Positions 20,121-31,317 of a stretch of 64,000 nt of DNA are shown here, in pieces (positions within the stretch are counted from its first letter, which is position 1; each line of letters starts with the position of its first letter). Origin of the DNA: Sesamum alatum. Its lineage: Eukaryota > Streptophyta > Magnoliopsida > Lamiales > Pedaliaceae. Made by a program: the position numbers and the translations under genes. The DNA lies in NCBI GenBank assembly GCA_034509735.1, contig JACGWO010000002.1, positions 24,661,636 through 24,725,635 of the forward strand. Reading direction: 5' to 3'. A model generated the notes under the pieces. It did not search any database, had not been told where the DNA came from, and saw only the letters and a program-made list of their open reading frames with translations.

Positions 20121-22445
20121 TGTTAGAATAGGTGACCAGAAAGTCAATGGTATTGGCTGTTCTGAGAACCATTCGTCAATCTGTGAACAAGTAATATTAT
20201 GTTAATGAATGCAGTAAGGATTCATAGGCATGAGTTTGTTGTACTTACTGCTTGCATCGTTACGATGTCACAAACAAACGCCCACAGACTGAAATAACAT
20301 TTCGGGAAATTGGAACTACGCTTGGAGGTAGGTTCATGAAATCAGTTTCGCCGAATTAGTCTGAAATACTCCAAGTCAAAGGAATCTCGAGACAGGGCAT
20401 CGAGAATCCATTTGAGACTTGCACTAAGCATCTGCTGTCGTGTTTCATCGACGGGTGACGAGGATCGTCTAAGCAGTGTTAGTGGGTCGGCCTGCTGGGG
20501 AGCGGCCGACTGAGGTGACTCGCGGGAATCGTCATATAGAAGCTACTCGGGCTTGGTCGGTATGACTCGTATTCCCGGTTCCGATAGTACGGGATTAGTC
20601 CTCGGACTTGAGGATCACGGCAGTCCCCTACATACTAAGGCTGTATCTTGGATCTGGTGAAATTTGACCGATTACATCACATGGTCATCATAAGCCTCGT
20701 CCAGTGCAGTCGGAGTATGTAAGAACGGTGAATTCCAAGATAGGATCTGTCCCCTGTCAAAGGATATGACAGCAAGATCTCCTATGCGCTCGGAGATGGT
20801 TTAGACTCACAAAGTCTATGGCCATAGCACTTGATGTAGTGGGAAAGGATTTCCTACGTCGAGTTAAACCTATCTCGAGCATTATGCATAGTTGCCTAGT
20901 CAACGATGGGAACCGACCCCTAGACTAAAGGCCGGGAGACAGGCGACAGTAGGACCGTACCCGTACGTATCGAGCGTCGGTAGGACCGCACCTGCGTATA
21001 ACTCGGAGCCTAAATGTTCACACCATAAATTCACCTAGTCTCTAGTGCCATGGACCGTTGCTAGATGGCCACCCATGGTAACGGACTACTTTAGTTATGA
21101 AATAATGAAAAGTAGGTCCAAGTCTAGCTGAAAGGTGAACCTAAAGAGTCACACCCGCTACACCAAATGAAAGGGAATTAATTTGGAATTAATTCCGGGA
21201 GAAGGTTTAATTTAATGGAATTAAATTATACTTCTTGGAGATACAAGCCTCGATGTATTATTTGGAATAATCGGGCTTGAGTTCATAAATTAGATTTATG
21301 AATTTTACAAAGCATGGGCTTTCCTTTTAATTAGATTAAAAGGGTGAATTAATTAATTAATGGGCTTGGTATTAAATAGGATTTAATATAAAGTCCATGG
21401 ACTATTTAATTTGGAATTAAATAAAGTCCATTCCATTAATTAATTAATGGGCTTAGTATATTAAATAGGATTTAATATAAAGTCCATGGGACTATTTAAT
21501 TTAGAATTAAATAATCCCATTCTATGGAATTAATTAATGGGCTTGGTATTAAATAGGATTTAATATAAAGTCCATGGACTATTTAATTTGGAATTAAATA
21601 AAGTCCATTCCATTAATTAATTAATGGGCTTAGTATATTAAATAGGATTTTAATATAAAGTCCATGGGAATTTTTAATTTAGAATTAAATAGGCCCATTC
21701 CATAAAGCCCATCAAAATGGATGGACAAGATTTGATCTAGAGAATGATGAGATGAAGGGCCATGATTAATTTGACTTAATCAAAAGCCTAATTTGACTAG
21801 GATTTGACTAGGTCAAAATCCTAGTCAAAGTGTGTCTCTTTGGAAGAGTTTGAGAAGGAATAGGAATTCCATCTTCTATAAATACTCAAAACACACACAC
21901 TTACACCTACTATTCTCTACAACTCTCATCTCTCAAATTCCCTCTCAAATTCGTCCACTCCTCCTTCTTCTCTCCAAGAAATATACTTTGTTCTTCTTGA
22001 TTTTATTCAAGTTAAGAACGTAAGAGACGCCGGTTGCGTTAATTGATAGCGTGTACCGATGTCTCTTCTCCCCAATGATTTTCTTGCTAGCACAAGGGTT
22101 CGTTGCTTTCCGGTGCAGCGAGTGAGATGACTTAGAGGGTCTCTTCTTGAGATCTTGGTGCAAAACGGGGAACAATGCATGTAGCCGAACGAAGACAAAA
22201 CTACAACCGGGTAGGTTCTTTAATTATGGTTTTCGTTTCTAATTCTATGGCCTCCATGTTGTGTTTTATTGAACATGAGATACACCGAACGCCCGGGAGA
22301 ATCAAGGGCACACCCCTTGATTCGTTTATGTATATTATGCATAGTTTAAATTCCATTTAATTATGCTTTGTAATTTTTATTACGCACTATTCCGCGCTTC
22401 CGCTATACGCGCTCATCTCCCGGGCCGATCCACCGATTTCTTTCA
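20121..22445 (+). repeat. Family A 3' LTR
   Basis: It is near-identical to 12226-14549. The differences noticed are an extra A near 20275, a G/A change near 21227 and an A/C change near 21891. TATA box at 21877-21884. Confidence 0.92.
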
Positions 22446-22525
22446 AAAACATGCCAGTATCACGTTTCACGCTTATAACGCACATAAACCCTAGGCCTAT
22501 ATACCGAACCGGGCTCTGATACCAC
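22446..22525 (-). mobile_element. Leader of the composite element, right part, with PBS
   Basis: The leader resumes with the AAAAC duplication and ends at the PBS 22513-22524 (reverse complement TGGTATCAGAGC), one base from the B LTR. It matches the PBS-proximal leader of the D element at 1560-1626. Confidence 0.85.
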
Positions 22526-24523
22526 TGAAAGAAATCCGGTGGATCGTCCCGGGAATTGCGCGAATGCGGAAGCGCGGTAAAAATAAACATATTAAAATAA
22601 AAGGCATGCTTTTTAATTTAAAGAACACGCTCAAGGGGTGTACCCTTGAGGTTCCTGGGCGTTCGGTGTATCTCATGATCATAAAACAAATAAAGAAATC
22701 ATGGAGGCCATAGAGTTGAAAATTAAAGAGGGACGAAAATCTTAAAACGAGACCTACCCGTTGTCGTTTTCGTCTTCAACTGCTACTCGCGTTGTTCCCC
22801 GTTTTGCACCAAGACCTCGTTCTTGAGATCCTCCAAATCGTGACACACGATCCACCCATGTATTCTTGCACGTCGTGCTAGCAACGAACAAGTATTATTT
22901 TGGATAGGATAGATCAACCACGCGTTATGATTTAACGGGATCGATCTTCCTTAGTTCAATTGTTCCAAGAACAAAAGAACAAGAAAATACTTTCTTGGTG
23001 AGAGAGAGAGAGAGGGGCGGACGAGAGAGGAGAGGAGAGAGTGTGTGTCGTGTGTGTGTTTTTCAAGAATCATCATCCTGATAAATGTTGGAAGCTAGAG
23101 GTTTATATAGACGAAGAGTTTAATCCTCTTTAAACTCAAACTCTAAGTTACCTAATTTGACTAGGATTTTGACCTAGTCAAAGTCCTAGTCAAACTAGTG
23201 TTTGACCTAGTCAAACGAATCCTAGCCTTCCATCTCCCCTTTCCATCTCAACCGTTGATTTTAATTTAATGGAATATTTAAATCCTATTAAATATTCCAA
23301 AAGGCTAAAAGAATAAATATAATATAATAAATTAATATTATAATTTATTCTAAGCCCATTAAATCAACCCTTTTAATAAATCCTATTTATTAATTTAATT
23401 CCTTTTATCAAATAGAAGGAATTAATTTCTCCAAAAAATATAGGACCCGATTAAATCTAATTTAATCATTCCTTTACTCCAATATTTAATTCCAAATTAA
23501 ATACTAAGTGTGTGTGGATAGTGTGTGACGCTTTAGGTTCACCATTCAGCTAGACTTGGTCGGATTCCTAGAATTCGTCCGTTACCATGGGTGGCCATCT
23601 AGCAACGGTCCATGGCACTAGAGACTAGGTGAAATATTCGGGGATGAACATTTAGGCTCTAACAGTACGCTTGTCCTTCTGTCTTCGGTCTCATCACTTA
23701 GAGTCTAGGGCACGGAAAAAACAGGTACCCATTTTGGACCTAAGTGTCGGTCTGTCCTTACTAAACGCCGCAAGGAAAACCTTTCCCTTCTGTTCAGTTA
23801 CTGTGGCCACAGATTTTAGGGACAAGACACAGAGCATACATGAGACTCAACTGTCAATACCTTTTGACAGGAGACAGATCCTTTCTTGGAAACTACTGTC
23901 ACTCTGTACACCCGAGCTGCACTAGACATGGCTTATGACTACTCAAGAGTATTTTGGCAATCTCTTACCATATCTAAGATACAGACCTGATGCACAGGTA
24001 AACTCAGCAGTTCCTCAAGTCAAAGGACTTGGCCTGTACCGTTGGAACCGGGAATACACGGCATACCTTGCTGACCATACTCAAGGTCCTCCGTAAGACG
24101 GTTCCCGCGAGTCACCTCAGTCAGCTGCTTCCTAGCATGCTGACCCACTAACACTGCTCAGATGACCTTCGTCACCCGTCGATGAAATACGGCAGCAGAT
24201 GCTTAGTGCAAGTCTCAAAGGGAATCCCGGTACCCATTTTCGGGATTCCTTGACTTGGAGATTTCCGGACTGATTCGGTGAGACTGATTTCATGGACCTA
24301 CCTCCAAGCGTAGTCCCAGTCCTCGAAAACGTTACTCAGTCCGTGGGCTTTGTTTGCGTAGTGAACAGAAATGTAAATGCAGATAAGTGAACGTAAACAA
24401 AGTATTGCCATATGAATTTTCACTTCTTTATTCATAAATGTTTTTAACAAATACCAAAGAATTGTCTAGACATAGGTTACATATTCCTGCCAAAATTGGC
24501 TTACATGGTCACCTATTCTAACA
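22526..24523 (-). repeat. Family B 5' LTR of the composite element (1998 bp)
   Basis: A complete B LTR, TGAAAGAAATCC at the left and CACCTATTCTAACA at the right, next to a PBS on its left, so it is a 5' LTR on the minus strand. The target duplication ATATA follows at 24524. It carries the GGGAATCCCGG hairpin (about 24228) and the W-box region near 23160-23215. Confidence 0.9.
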
Positions 24524-25142
24524 ATATATAGAGGAGGAATCCATTCCTCTTCAAACTCCAACTTTTTGGAAGACTAATTTGACTAGGATTTTGACCTAGT
24601 CAATGTCCTAGTCAACGTAGCTCTTTGATTTGCTCAAACATATCCTAGCCATCCATCTCTTCTTTTAATCTCAACCATTAATTTAATTTAATGGAATATT
24701 AAAATCCTATTTAAATATTCCTAGGGCAATATATAAATATATTAAATATAAATATTTATTCCAAGCCCATTAAATTAATTTTCTTATAAATCTAATTTAT
24801 TATATAAATCCCTTTTATCTAATAAAAGGAATTAATTCTTTTCAAGAAAATAAGGACCCGATTAAATCCAATTTAATCGCTCCACTTCTCCAAATATTTA
24901 ATTCCAAATTAAAAACTTTAATGTGTGCGGATTGTGTGTGACTCTTTAGGTTCATCTTCAACTAGACTTGGTTGGATTCCTAGAATCCGCCCGTTAACAT
25001 TGGTGGCCATCTAGCAAGGGTCCATGGCACTAGACACTAGGTGAATATACGGGGATGAACATTTAGGCTCTACAGTACATCTATCCTTCCGTCTACGGTC
25101 TCACCACTTAGGGTCTAGGGCACGAAAAATGCAGGTACCCAT
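24524..25142 (-). mobile_element. Family D 5' LTR, second segment
   Basis: It continues the D LTR from 2234 without loss after the ATATA duplication. It contains the promoter-like TTTGACC/AGTCAA cluster near 24580-24635 and the conserved core near 24940-25070. It breaks off at CCCAT (25138-25142), where a solo B LTR is inserted. Confidence 0.85.
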
Positions 25143-27139
25143 TGTTAGAATAGGTGACCATGTAAGCCAATTTTGGCAGGAATATGTAACCTATGTCTAG
25201 ACAGTTCTTTGGTATTTGATAAAAACATTTATGAATAAAGAAGTGAAAATTCATATGGCAATACTTTGTTTACGTTCAGTTATCTGCATTTACATTTCCG
25301 TTCTCTACGCAAACAAAGCCCACGGACTGAGAAACGATTTCGGGGACTGGGACTACGCTTGGAGGTAGGTCCATGAAATCAGTCTTACCGAATCAGTCCG
25401 GAATTCTCCAAGTCAAGGAATCCCGAAAATGGGTACCGGGATTCCCTTTCAGACTTGCACTAAGCATCTGCTGTCGTATTTCATCGACGGGTGACGAAGG
25501 TCGTCTAAGCAGTGTTAGTGGGTCAGCGTGCTAGGAAGCAGCTGACTGAGGTGACTCGCGGGAACCGTCTTACGGAGGACCTTGAGTATGGTCAGCAAGG
25601 TATGACGTGTATTCCCGATTCCAACGGTACAGGCCAAGTCCTTTGACTTGACGAACTGCTGAGTTTACCTGTGCATCAGGTCTGTATCTTAGATATGGTG
25701 AGAGATTGCCAAAATACTCTTGAGTAGTCATAAGCCATGTCTAGTGCAGCTCGGGTGTACAAAGTGACAGTAGTTTCCAAGAAAGGATCTGTCTCCTGTC
25801 AAAAAAAGGTGTTGACAGTTGAGTCTCATGTATGCTCTGTCTTGTCCCTGAAATCTGTGGCCACAGTAACTGAACAGAAGGGAAGGGTTTCCCTTGCGGC
25901 GTTTAGTAAGGACAGACCGACACTTAGGTCCAAAATGGGTACCTGCATTTTCCGTGCCCTAGACTCTAAGTGATGAGACCGAAGACAGAAGGACAAGTGT
26001 ACTGTTAGAGCCTAAACGTTCATCCCCGAATATTTCACCTAGTCTCTAGTGCCATGGACCGTTGCTAGATGGCCACCCATGGTAACGGACGGATTCTAGG
26101 AATCCGACCAAGTCTAGCTGAATGGTGAACCTAAAGAGTCACACACTATCCACACACACTTACTATTTCATTTGGAATTAAATATTGGAGTAAAGGAATG
26201 ATTAAATTAGATTTAATCGGGTCCTATATTTTCTTGGAGAAATTAATTCCTTCTATTTGATAAAGGGAATTAAATTAATAAATAGGATTTATTAAAAGGG
26301 TTGATTTAATGGGCTTAGAATAAATTATAATATTTATTTATTATATTATATTTATTCTTTTAGCCTTTTGGAATATTTAATAGGATTTAAATATTCCATT
26401 AAATTAAAATCAACGGTTGAGATGGAAAGGGGAGATGGAAGGCTAGGATTCGTTTGACTAGGTCAAACACTAGTTTGACTAGGACTTTGACTAGGTCAAA
26501 ATCCTAGTCAAATTAGGTTACTTAGAGTTTGAGTTTAAAGAGGATTAAACTCTTCCTCTATATAAACCTCTAGCTTCCAACATTTGTTAGATGATGATTC
26601 TTGAAAAACACACACAACACACACTCTCCCCTTCTCCTATCTCTCGTCCGCCCCCTCTCTCTCTTCCAAGAAAATATTTCTTAGTTCTTTTTGTTCTTGG
26701 AACATTAAGAACTTAGACGAACCAATACCGTTAATCGATAACGTGTTATTGATTCGTCCACTCCAAAATTTATACACTTGTTCGTTGCTAGCACGACGTG
26801 CAAGATACGTGGGTGGATCGTGTGTCACGATTTGGAGGATCTCAAGAACGAGGTCTTGGTGCAAAACGGGGAACAACGCGAGTAGCAGTTGAAGACGAAA
26901 ACGACAACGGGTAGGTCTCGTTTAAGATTTTTGCCCTCTTTAATTTTCAACTCTATGGCCTCCATGATCTCTTTATTAGTTTTATAATCATGAGATACAC
27001 CGAACGCCCGGGAACCTCAAGGGTACACCCCTTGAGCGTGTTCTTTTAAATTAAAAGCGTGCCTTTTATTTTTGTATGTTTTATTTTACCGCGCTTCCGC
27101 ATTCGCGCAATTCCCGGGACGATCCACCGATTCCTTTCA
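25143..27139 (+). repeat. Solo family B LTR, plus strand (1997 bp)
   Basis: A full LTR from TGTTAGAATAGGTGACCATG to TTCCTTTCA, with the perfect duplication CCCAT on both sides (25138-25142, 27140-27144), no PBS or PPT, and host D LTR continuing on both sides. A solo LTR arises by recombination between the two LTRs of one element. Confidence 0.93.
26453..26566 (+). promoter_or_regulatory. Putative B LTR promoter: two W-box palindromes and TATA box
   Basis: TTTGACTAGGTCAAA occurs at 26453-26467 and 26486-26500, with a TATATAAA box at 26559-26566. The arrangement is the same as in families A and D. Confidence 0.6.
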
Positions 27140-27930
27140 CCCATTTTGGACCTAAGTATCGGTCTGTCCTTTACTAAACGCCGCAATGAAAACCTTCCCT
27201 TCTGTTCAATTACTATGGCCACAGATTTTAGGGACAAGACACAAAGCATATGTGAGACACAACTGTCAATATCTTGACAGGAGACAGATCCTTTCTTGGA
27301 AACTACTGTCACTCTGTACACCGGAGCTGCACTAGATATGGCTTATGACTACTCAAGTACTTCTTGGCAATCTCTCACCATATCCAAGATACAACCTTGA
27401 TATACAGGTGAACTCAGCAGTTCCTCAAGTCAAAGGACTTGACCTGTACTCTTGGAATCGGGAACACACGTCATACCTAACCGACCCTACTCAAGGTCCT
27501 CCGTAAGACGGTTCCCGCGAGTCACCTCAATCAGCTGCTACCTAGCAGGCCAATCCACTAACACCGCTTAGACGACCCTCGACACCCGTCGATGAAATAC
27601 GACAGCAAGTGCTTAGTGCAAGTCTCAAGGGGAATCTCGGTACCCACTTTCGAGATTTCTCGACTTGGAAATTTCCAGACTGATTCGACGGAACTGATTT
27701 CATGGACCTACCTCCAAGCGTAGTCCCAGTCCCCGAAATGCATTTTCAGTCCATGGGCTTTGTTTGCGTAGTGAACAGATATATAAAACAGATAAAGTGA
27801 ACACAAACAAAGTGAATACCAAATAAATTTCACTTCTTATTCATTAATGATTTATTAAAACCTTGAAATTGTTCAGACATAGGTTATAATTCGCCAACCA
27901 AGATTGGCTACATGTTTACCTATTGTAACA
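27140..27930 (-). mobile_element. Family D 5' LTR, third segment (U3 start)
   Basis: It continues from 25142 and ends TACCTATTGTAACA, the reverse complement of an LTR start. It is collinear with the first 800 bp of the D LTR at 60502. The base after 27930 is inside integrase coding sequence of another element, so this is the outer right edge of the D element. Confidence 0.85.
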
Positions 27931-29498
27931 ATCATCGGTAAAGGTTATGAAGTACGAGTACCCACCTCTAGCCTGAGTATTTAGTAGGCCACAGACATCC
28001 GTATGGATCAAATTCAACAGACCACTGGCTAGCGTGCTTTGTCCAACAAAGGGTTTCTTGGTCATCTTTCCCTTCAGACAGGATTCGCAGGTCGGTAGGT
28101 TGTCCAAATCGTCTATTTCTAGACTCTTTGAGTCCACCAACCTTCTTATTCTATCTTTAGATATATGACTTAACCTCGCATGCCATATCTGTGCGTTATT
28201 ATGATCATCGCATTTTCGTTTGTGTTCTGCAGTCATAATCCAATTAGACTGTTGAAGTATGTATAGACCGTTGACCAATGTACCAAGCAGAGGAGAAACA
28301 CCATCTTTAATAAAGAAAAGCCGTTTTTATTGATGGCAAATTCATATCCCTCCTTATCAAGGACCGGGATGGAAACAATCGTTTTAATCATGATAGGTAC
28401 ATAGAAACAGTCGTTCAGTACAATCCTAACATGACTACTAATGGCTAACTCTAGTGATCCTACGGCCTCCACAGCAACAACCTTGCCATCGCCTAGCCTC
28501 AAGATCATCTCATGCTTGGATAGCCATCTGCTTCTTTGTAGTGCCTACAAATCATTGCAGATGTGAGCACCCCACCCGGTATCCAATACCCATAAAGCAG
28601 AATTAGTAATCATATTTACATCAACCACAAACATACCTGGGTTGGAGAGGAGTTGTGGGCACTCCCTCTTCTAATGCCCCTTCCCTTGGCAATGCATGCA
28701 GATATTATTTGCCTTGGACCGCTGAGAACCACGGGCCTTCCCTTTCCCTTTGCTTGGTCCAACCGGAGCAATAGGGGTGCTTGGAGCGCGAGTAGGGGCC
28801 GCAACCGTCTTCCCTTTGCCCTTCTTCCTCTTCCAGCATCCGGCCCTCCTGCCATTTGGCTTGGAGGTCGAAGCCTCTCCTATCAATACCGCCGGCGCCG
28901 ACTTGTGGGTCGTTGCCTCGTATTGGACCAGCATGTTGATCAACTCATGAATAGACTTCTCAAGTCCGTTCATGTTGTAGTTTACAACAAACGGGTCATA
29001 GGATGGAGGAAGCGACTGGAGGATCACGTCAATGTACGTGTCATTGTTAAACCCAGCTTTAAGGTCCTCGAGTTTCTCCACTAGGGAGAGCATCTTGACC
29101 CCATGACTTTATACAGACGCTCCTTCAACAAGCTTGGTGCCAAAGAATGCTTTTGTGGCAGCATATCTAATATGCCTTTCCAGAACCGCATAAACCTCGT
29201 TCATGCGGAGCATTATGGCGGAGACGTTGTCCAACCTTTCATACTGCTTCTGGATGTCATTAGACATCGAAGCCAGTATGATACTGCGTACTTTCCGGTT
29301 GTCCTCATGCCATTTCTCCAACGTCAAACGTTCTTCAGGCGTGGACCCCTCCGGTAAGTCGCTCGGTGGCGGCTCGTCCAAGATGTAGCCTTGGTTCTCA
29401 AAACCGAGGACAATCCTCAGGTTTCTCAGCCAGTCCGAGTAGTTCATTCCGTTGAATTTGTTAGTCTCGAGTATCATGGTTAATGGGTTCTTAGACAT
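27931..29498 (-). pseudogene. gag-protease-integrase fragment of a family C Copia element (broken)
   Basis: The start is the Met of MSKNPLTMILETNKFNG at 29498. Gag runs to about 28800, followed by a zinc knuckle with C-x2-C-x4-H. A stop replaces the Trp codon after the His (28671). The protease/linker part is at about 28230-28510, and the integrase zinc-binding region (HARLSH, CESC) at 28055-28190. The coding sequence ends inside the integrase core (TFTDD) because the D element inserted there. Other breaks are a TAA for Gln at 29109 and a frameshift near 28310. The protein is clearly related to but distinct from the B-type gag-pol. The rest of pol and the 3' LTR would lie beyond the D element, off the left edge. 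Confidence 0.85.
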
Positions 29499-31303
29499 AT
29501 CTACATTAATGAAAATGTAAAGCAAAAATTAGCAGATGGTGATAATATTATTGTTCAAGTTGAAGACTTGGTCTTTTAGTCTTTAACCCTCCCACTATTT
29601 GTACGAAAGTCCACCACTCGCAAGCGGAGTTTCGCGAAACCATTTCCTAGTAGGCTCGAGATCCACAAGCGTAATCTCCATTCCCCGCTTTTACGATTCA
29701 CATGAAGAAGACCTCGTGGGAGATATCCAATATCATTCTCATCCAATGAGATTCCCAAGATATTTTGCCTCACCTATTCACATGGTTCGGAGGACTCCAA
29801 GCGAACCATGTTACTCAGTGTTGGGCCCGACCCATCAACCAAATCATGCCCCAAATTGTCGCCCCCCACGACTCGTGAGACAGGGAAACAATGAGCGCAG
29901 TCTTTTTGTTCACAACAATGGTGTAGCTTTCCCCTAGGCCAAGTGTGCCACGACTCATGAGACCACACTTGGGTAGTGGTAGCTTCCTCACCACATTGCT
30001 GTGGATGGAAGGCTCGGACAGATCAAAATACCATTTTGATCCAAGTCCATTCTGGGCCTAATATTTAATTTGGTCCAACTAAATGAGAGTTTGTGTATGA
30101 CCGAGACCTCATCATATTATGGTGTTTTAGCATGCATAAATATCCAATATTTAAAGCAATAAATAAATACGCCGCATGCAGAAAACATAGCATACCCCTG
30201 TTAGGATGATCACAAGCCCAACCTATGCAACCCACTGAGCCCGCAGTGAGTGTATGGTCTGTCTAGGGTGGTCCTAAATTATTACAATAATAATATACCC
30301 ATTGTCATTCCAATGGGCCTTGTAATGCTTTTTGTTTCACACCTTGATGCTCCTCCTTGGGGTCTCCGACTCCAAATGCTTGTTAAAATTAAAACCTCAT
30401 CAATCCTATCTACTCTCATTACAACTAAAAGTAATACATTGGTAATAATAAAAACAAGCCTTAACATCATGAGACTGAAAATACGGGAGATGATAATCCC
30501 AAAACAAGAGGCACGCAGGCCCCACCCAAAAGAAAATAAATGATCATACATTCATCCATACATAAGGTCTATGGCTCTTGTAATCATCCCATGTTGATTC
30601 CATCAACTCACATAACACAATTATTCCAAATAATCATGCATTAAACCAATGGATATTCCAAATACCCAAGTGATGTCCAACATCACAAAAGCATAAACAT
30701 ACAAATAAATGCAAAATTTAAATTTCAAATTTAATGGACATTTAAACAATGCATCGAATGCATGTATTAATTTTAAATTAATTAAGCAAATTTAATCTAA
30801 GGAATAATCCAATTATTCCAAAATCAAATATGCAAAATTAACATATTTTCAGAATATTGTGCAGAAAATACAAAAAATCAAAATTTCCAGAAAACATTGA
30901 AAAACGGCACAAAACGGCCCAACCGTTGTGCCTGCCGGCCACCCGCGCGCATAGGGCAGCGCGCGTACGCTCTGTGCCGCGCTGGCCTCGGCCGGTAGCG
31001 GCCGTCTGTGAACAGCACGCGTGCTGGCCGAAGCCCAGCGCGGCCGCTGCTGTTCGGTTCAATTTTTTTTTTCATGTTTTTTCAACATCATTTCGGCACA
31101 AAAACAGAAATAATAATTCTGAAAATAGGCTTGCATTTTTAGATCCAATCTATTAAAAATAAGCATGCCAAAAAGTTCATCAAATTCAAACAATTGAATC
31201 ATCATATTATTCATACATTTATGTAACCTAACATGCCATTAAAGCCATAAAAGCAAGTAGATCATGCCAAGCACATAGATGTATGCCCCTTACATCGAAC
31301 CGG
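29499..31303 (-). mobile_element. Leader of the family C minus-strand element
   Basis: Non-coding, with the same block order as the other leaders. A paired hairpin motif sits at 29866-29881 and 29948-29963 (the second copy has one change), and a GAGGCACGCAGGCCCCAC block near 30510. The GC-rich tract is much shorter, about 30915-31055. The small ORFs have no recognisable product. Confidence 0.75.
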
Positions 31304-31315
31304 GCTCTAATATCA
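31304..31315 (-). other. Degenerate primer-binding site of the C element
   Basis: The reverse complement TGATATTAGAGC differs from TGGTATCAGAGC at two positions (both transitions). It is two bases from the LTR rather than one. This suggests an older, decayed copy. Confidence 0.7.
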
Positions 31316-31317
31316 CT

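Larger units (their letters stand above)
12226..22445 (+). mobile_element. Complete family A Copia element, non-autonomous, recent insertion
   Basis: Two full LTRs of 2324 and 2325 bp are flanked by the target duplication AAAAC (12221-12225 and 22446-22450). A PBS and a PPT sit exactly at the inner LTR edges. By eye the LTRs differ by about two substitutions and one single-base indel, so the insertion is young. The interior, about 5.6 kb, has no long gag-pol frame, only decayed relics in the normal order (16982-19675). It therefore needed proteins from another element to move. Confidence 0.93.
2235..24523 (-). mobile_element. Composite B/A Copia element, minus strand, containing a nested A element
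   Basis: Both ends are Copia LTR ends (TGAAAG at the left, CTAACA at the right in plus-strand reading). They are flanked by the 5-bp target duplication ATATA at 2230-2234 and 24524-24528, and the split host D LTR joins cleanly across them. Inside, right to left, are a B-type 5' LTR, PBS, leader (interrupted by 12226-22445), gag-pol, an A-type 3' tail, PPT, an A-type LTR, and then the U5-side two thirds of a B LTR. The mismatch between left and right LTR types means this is not a simple insertion (see findings). Confidence 0.85.
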
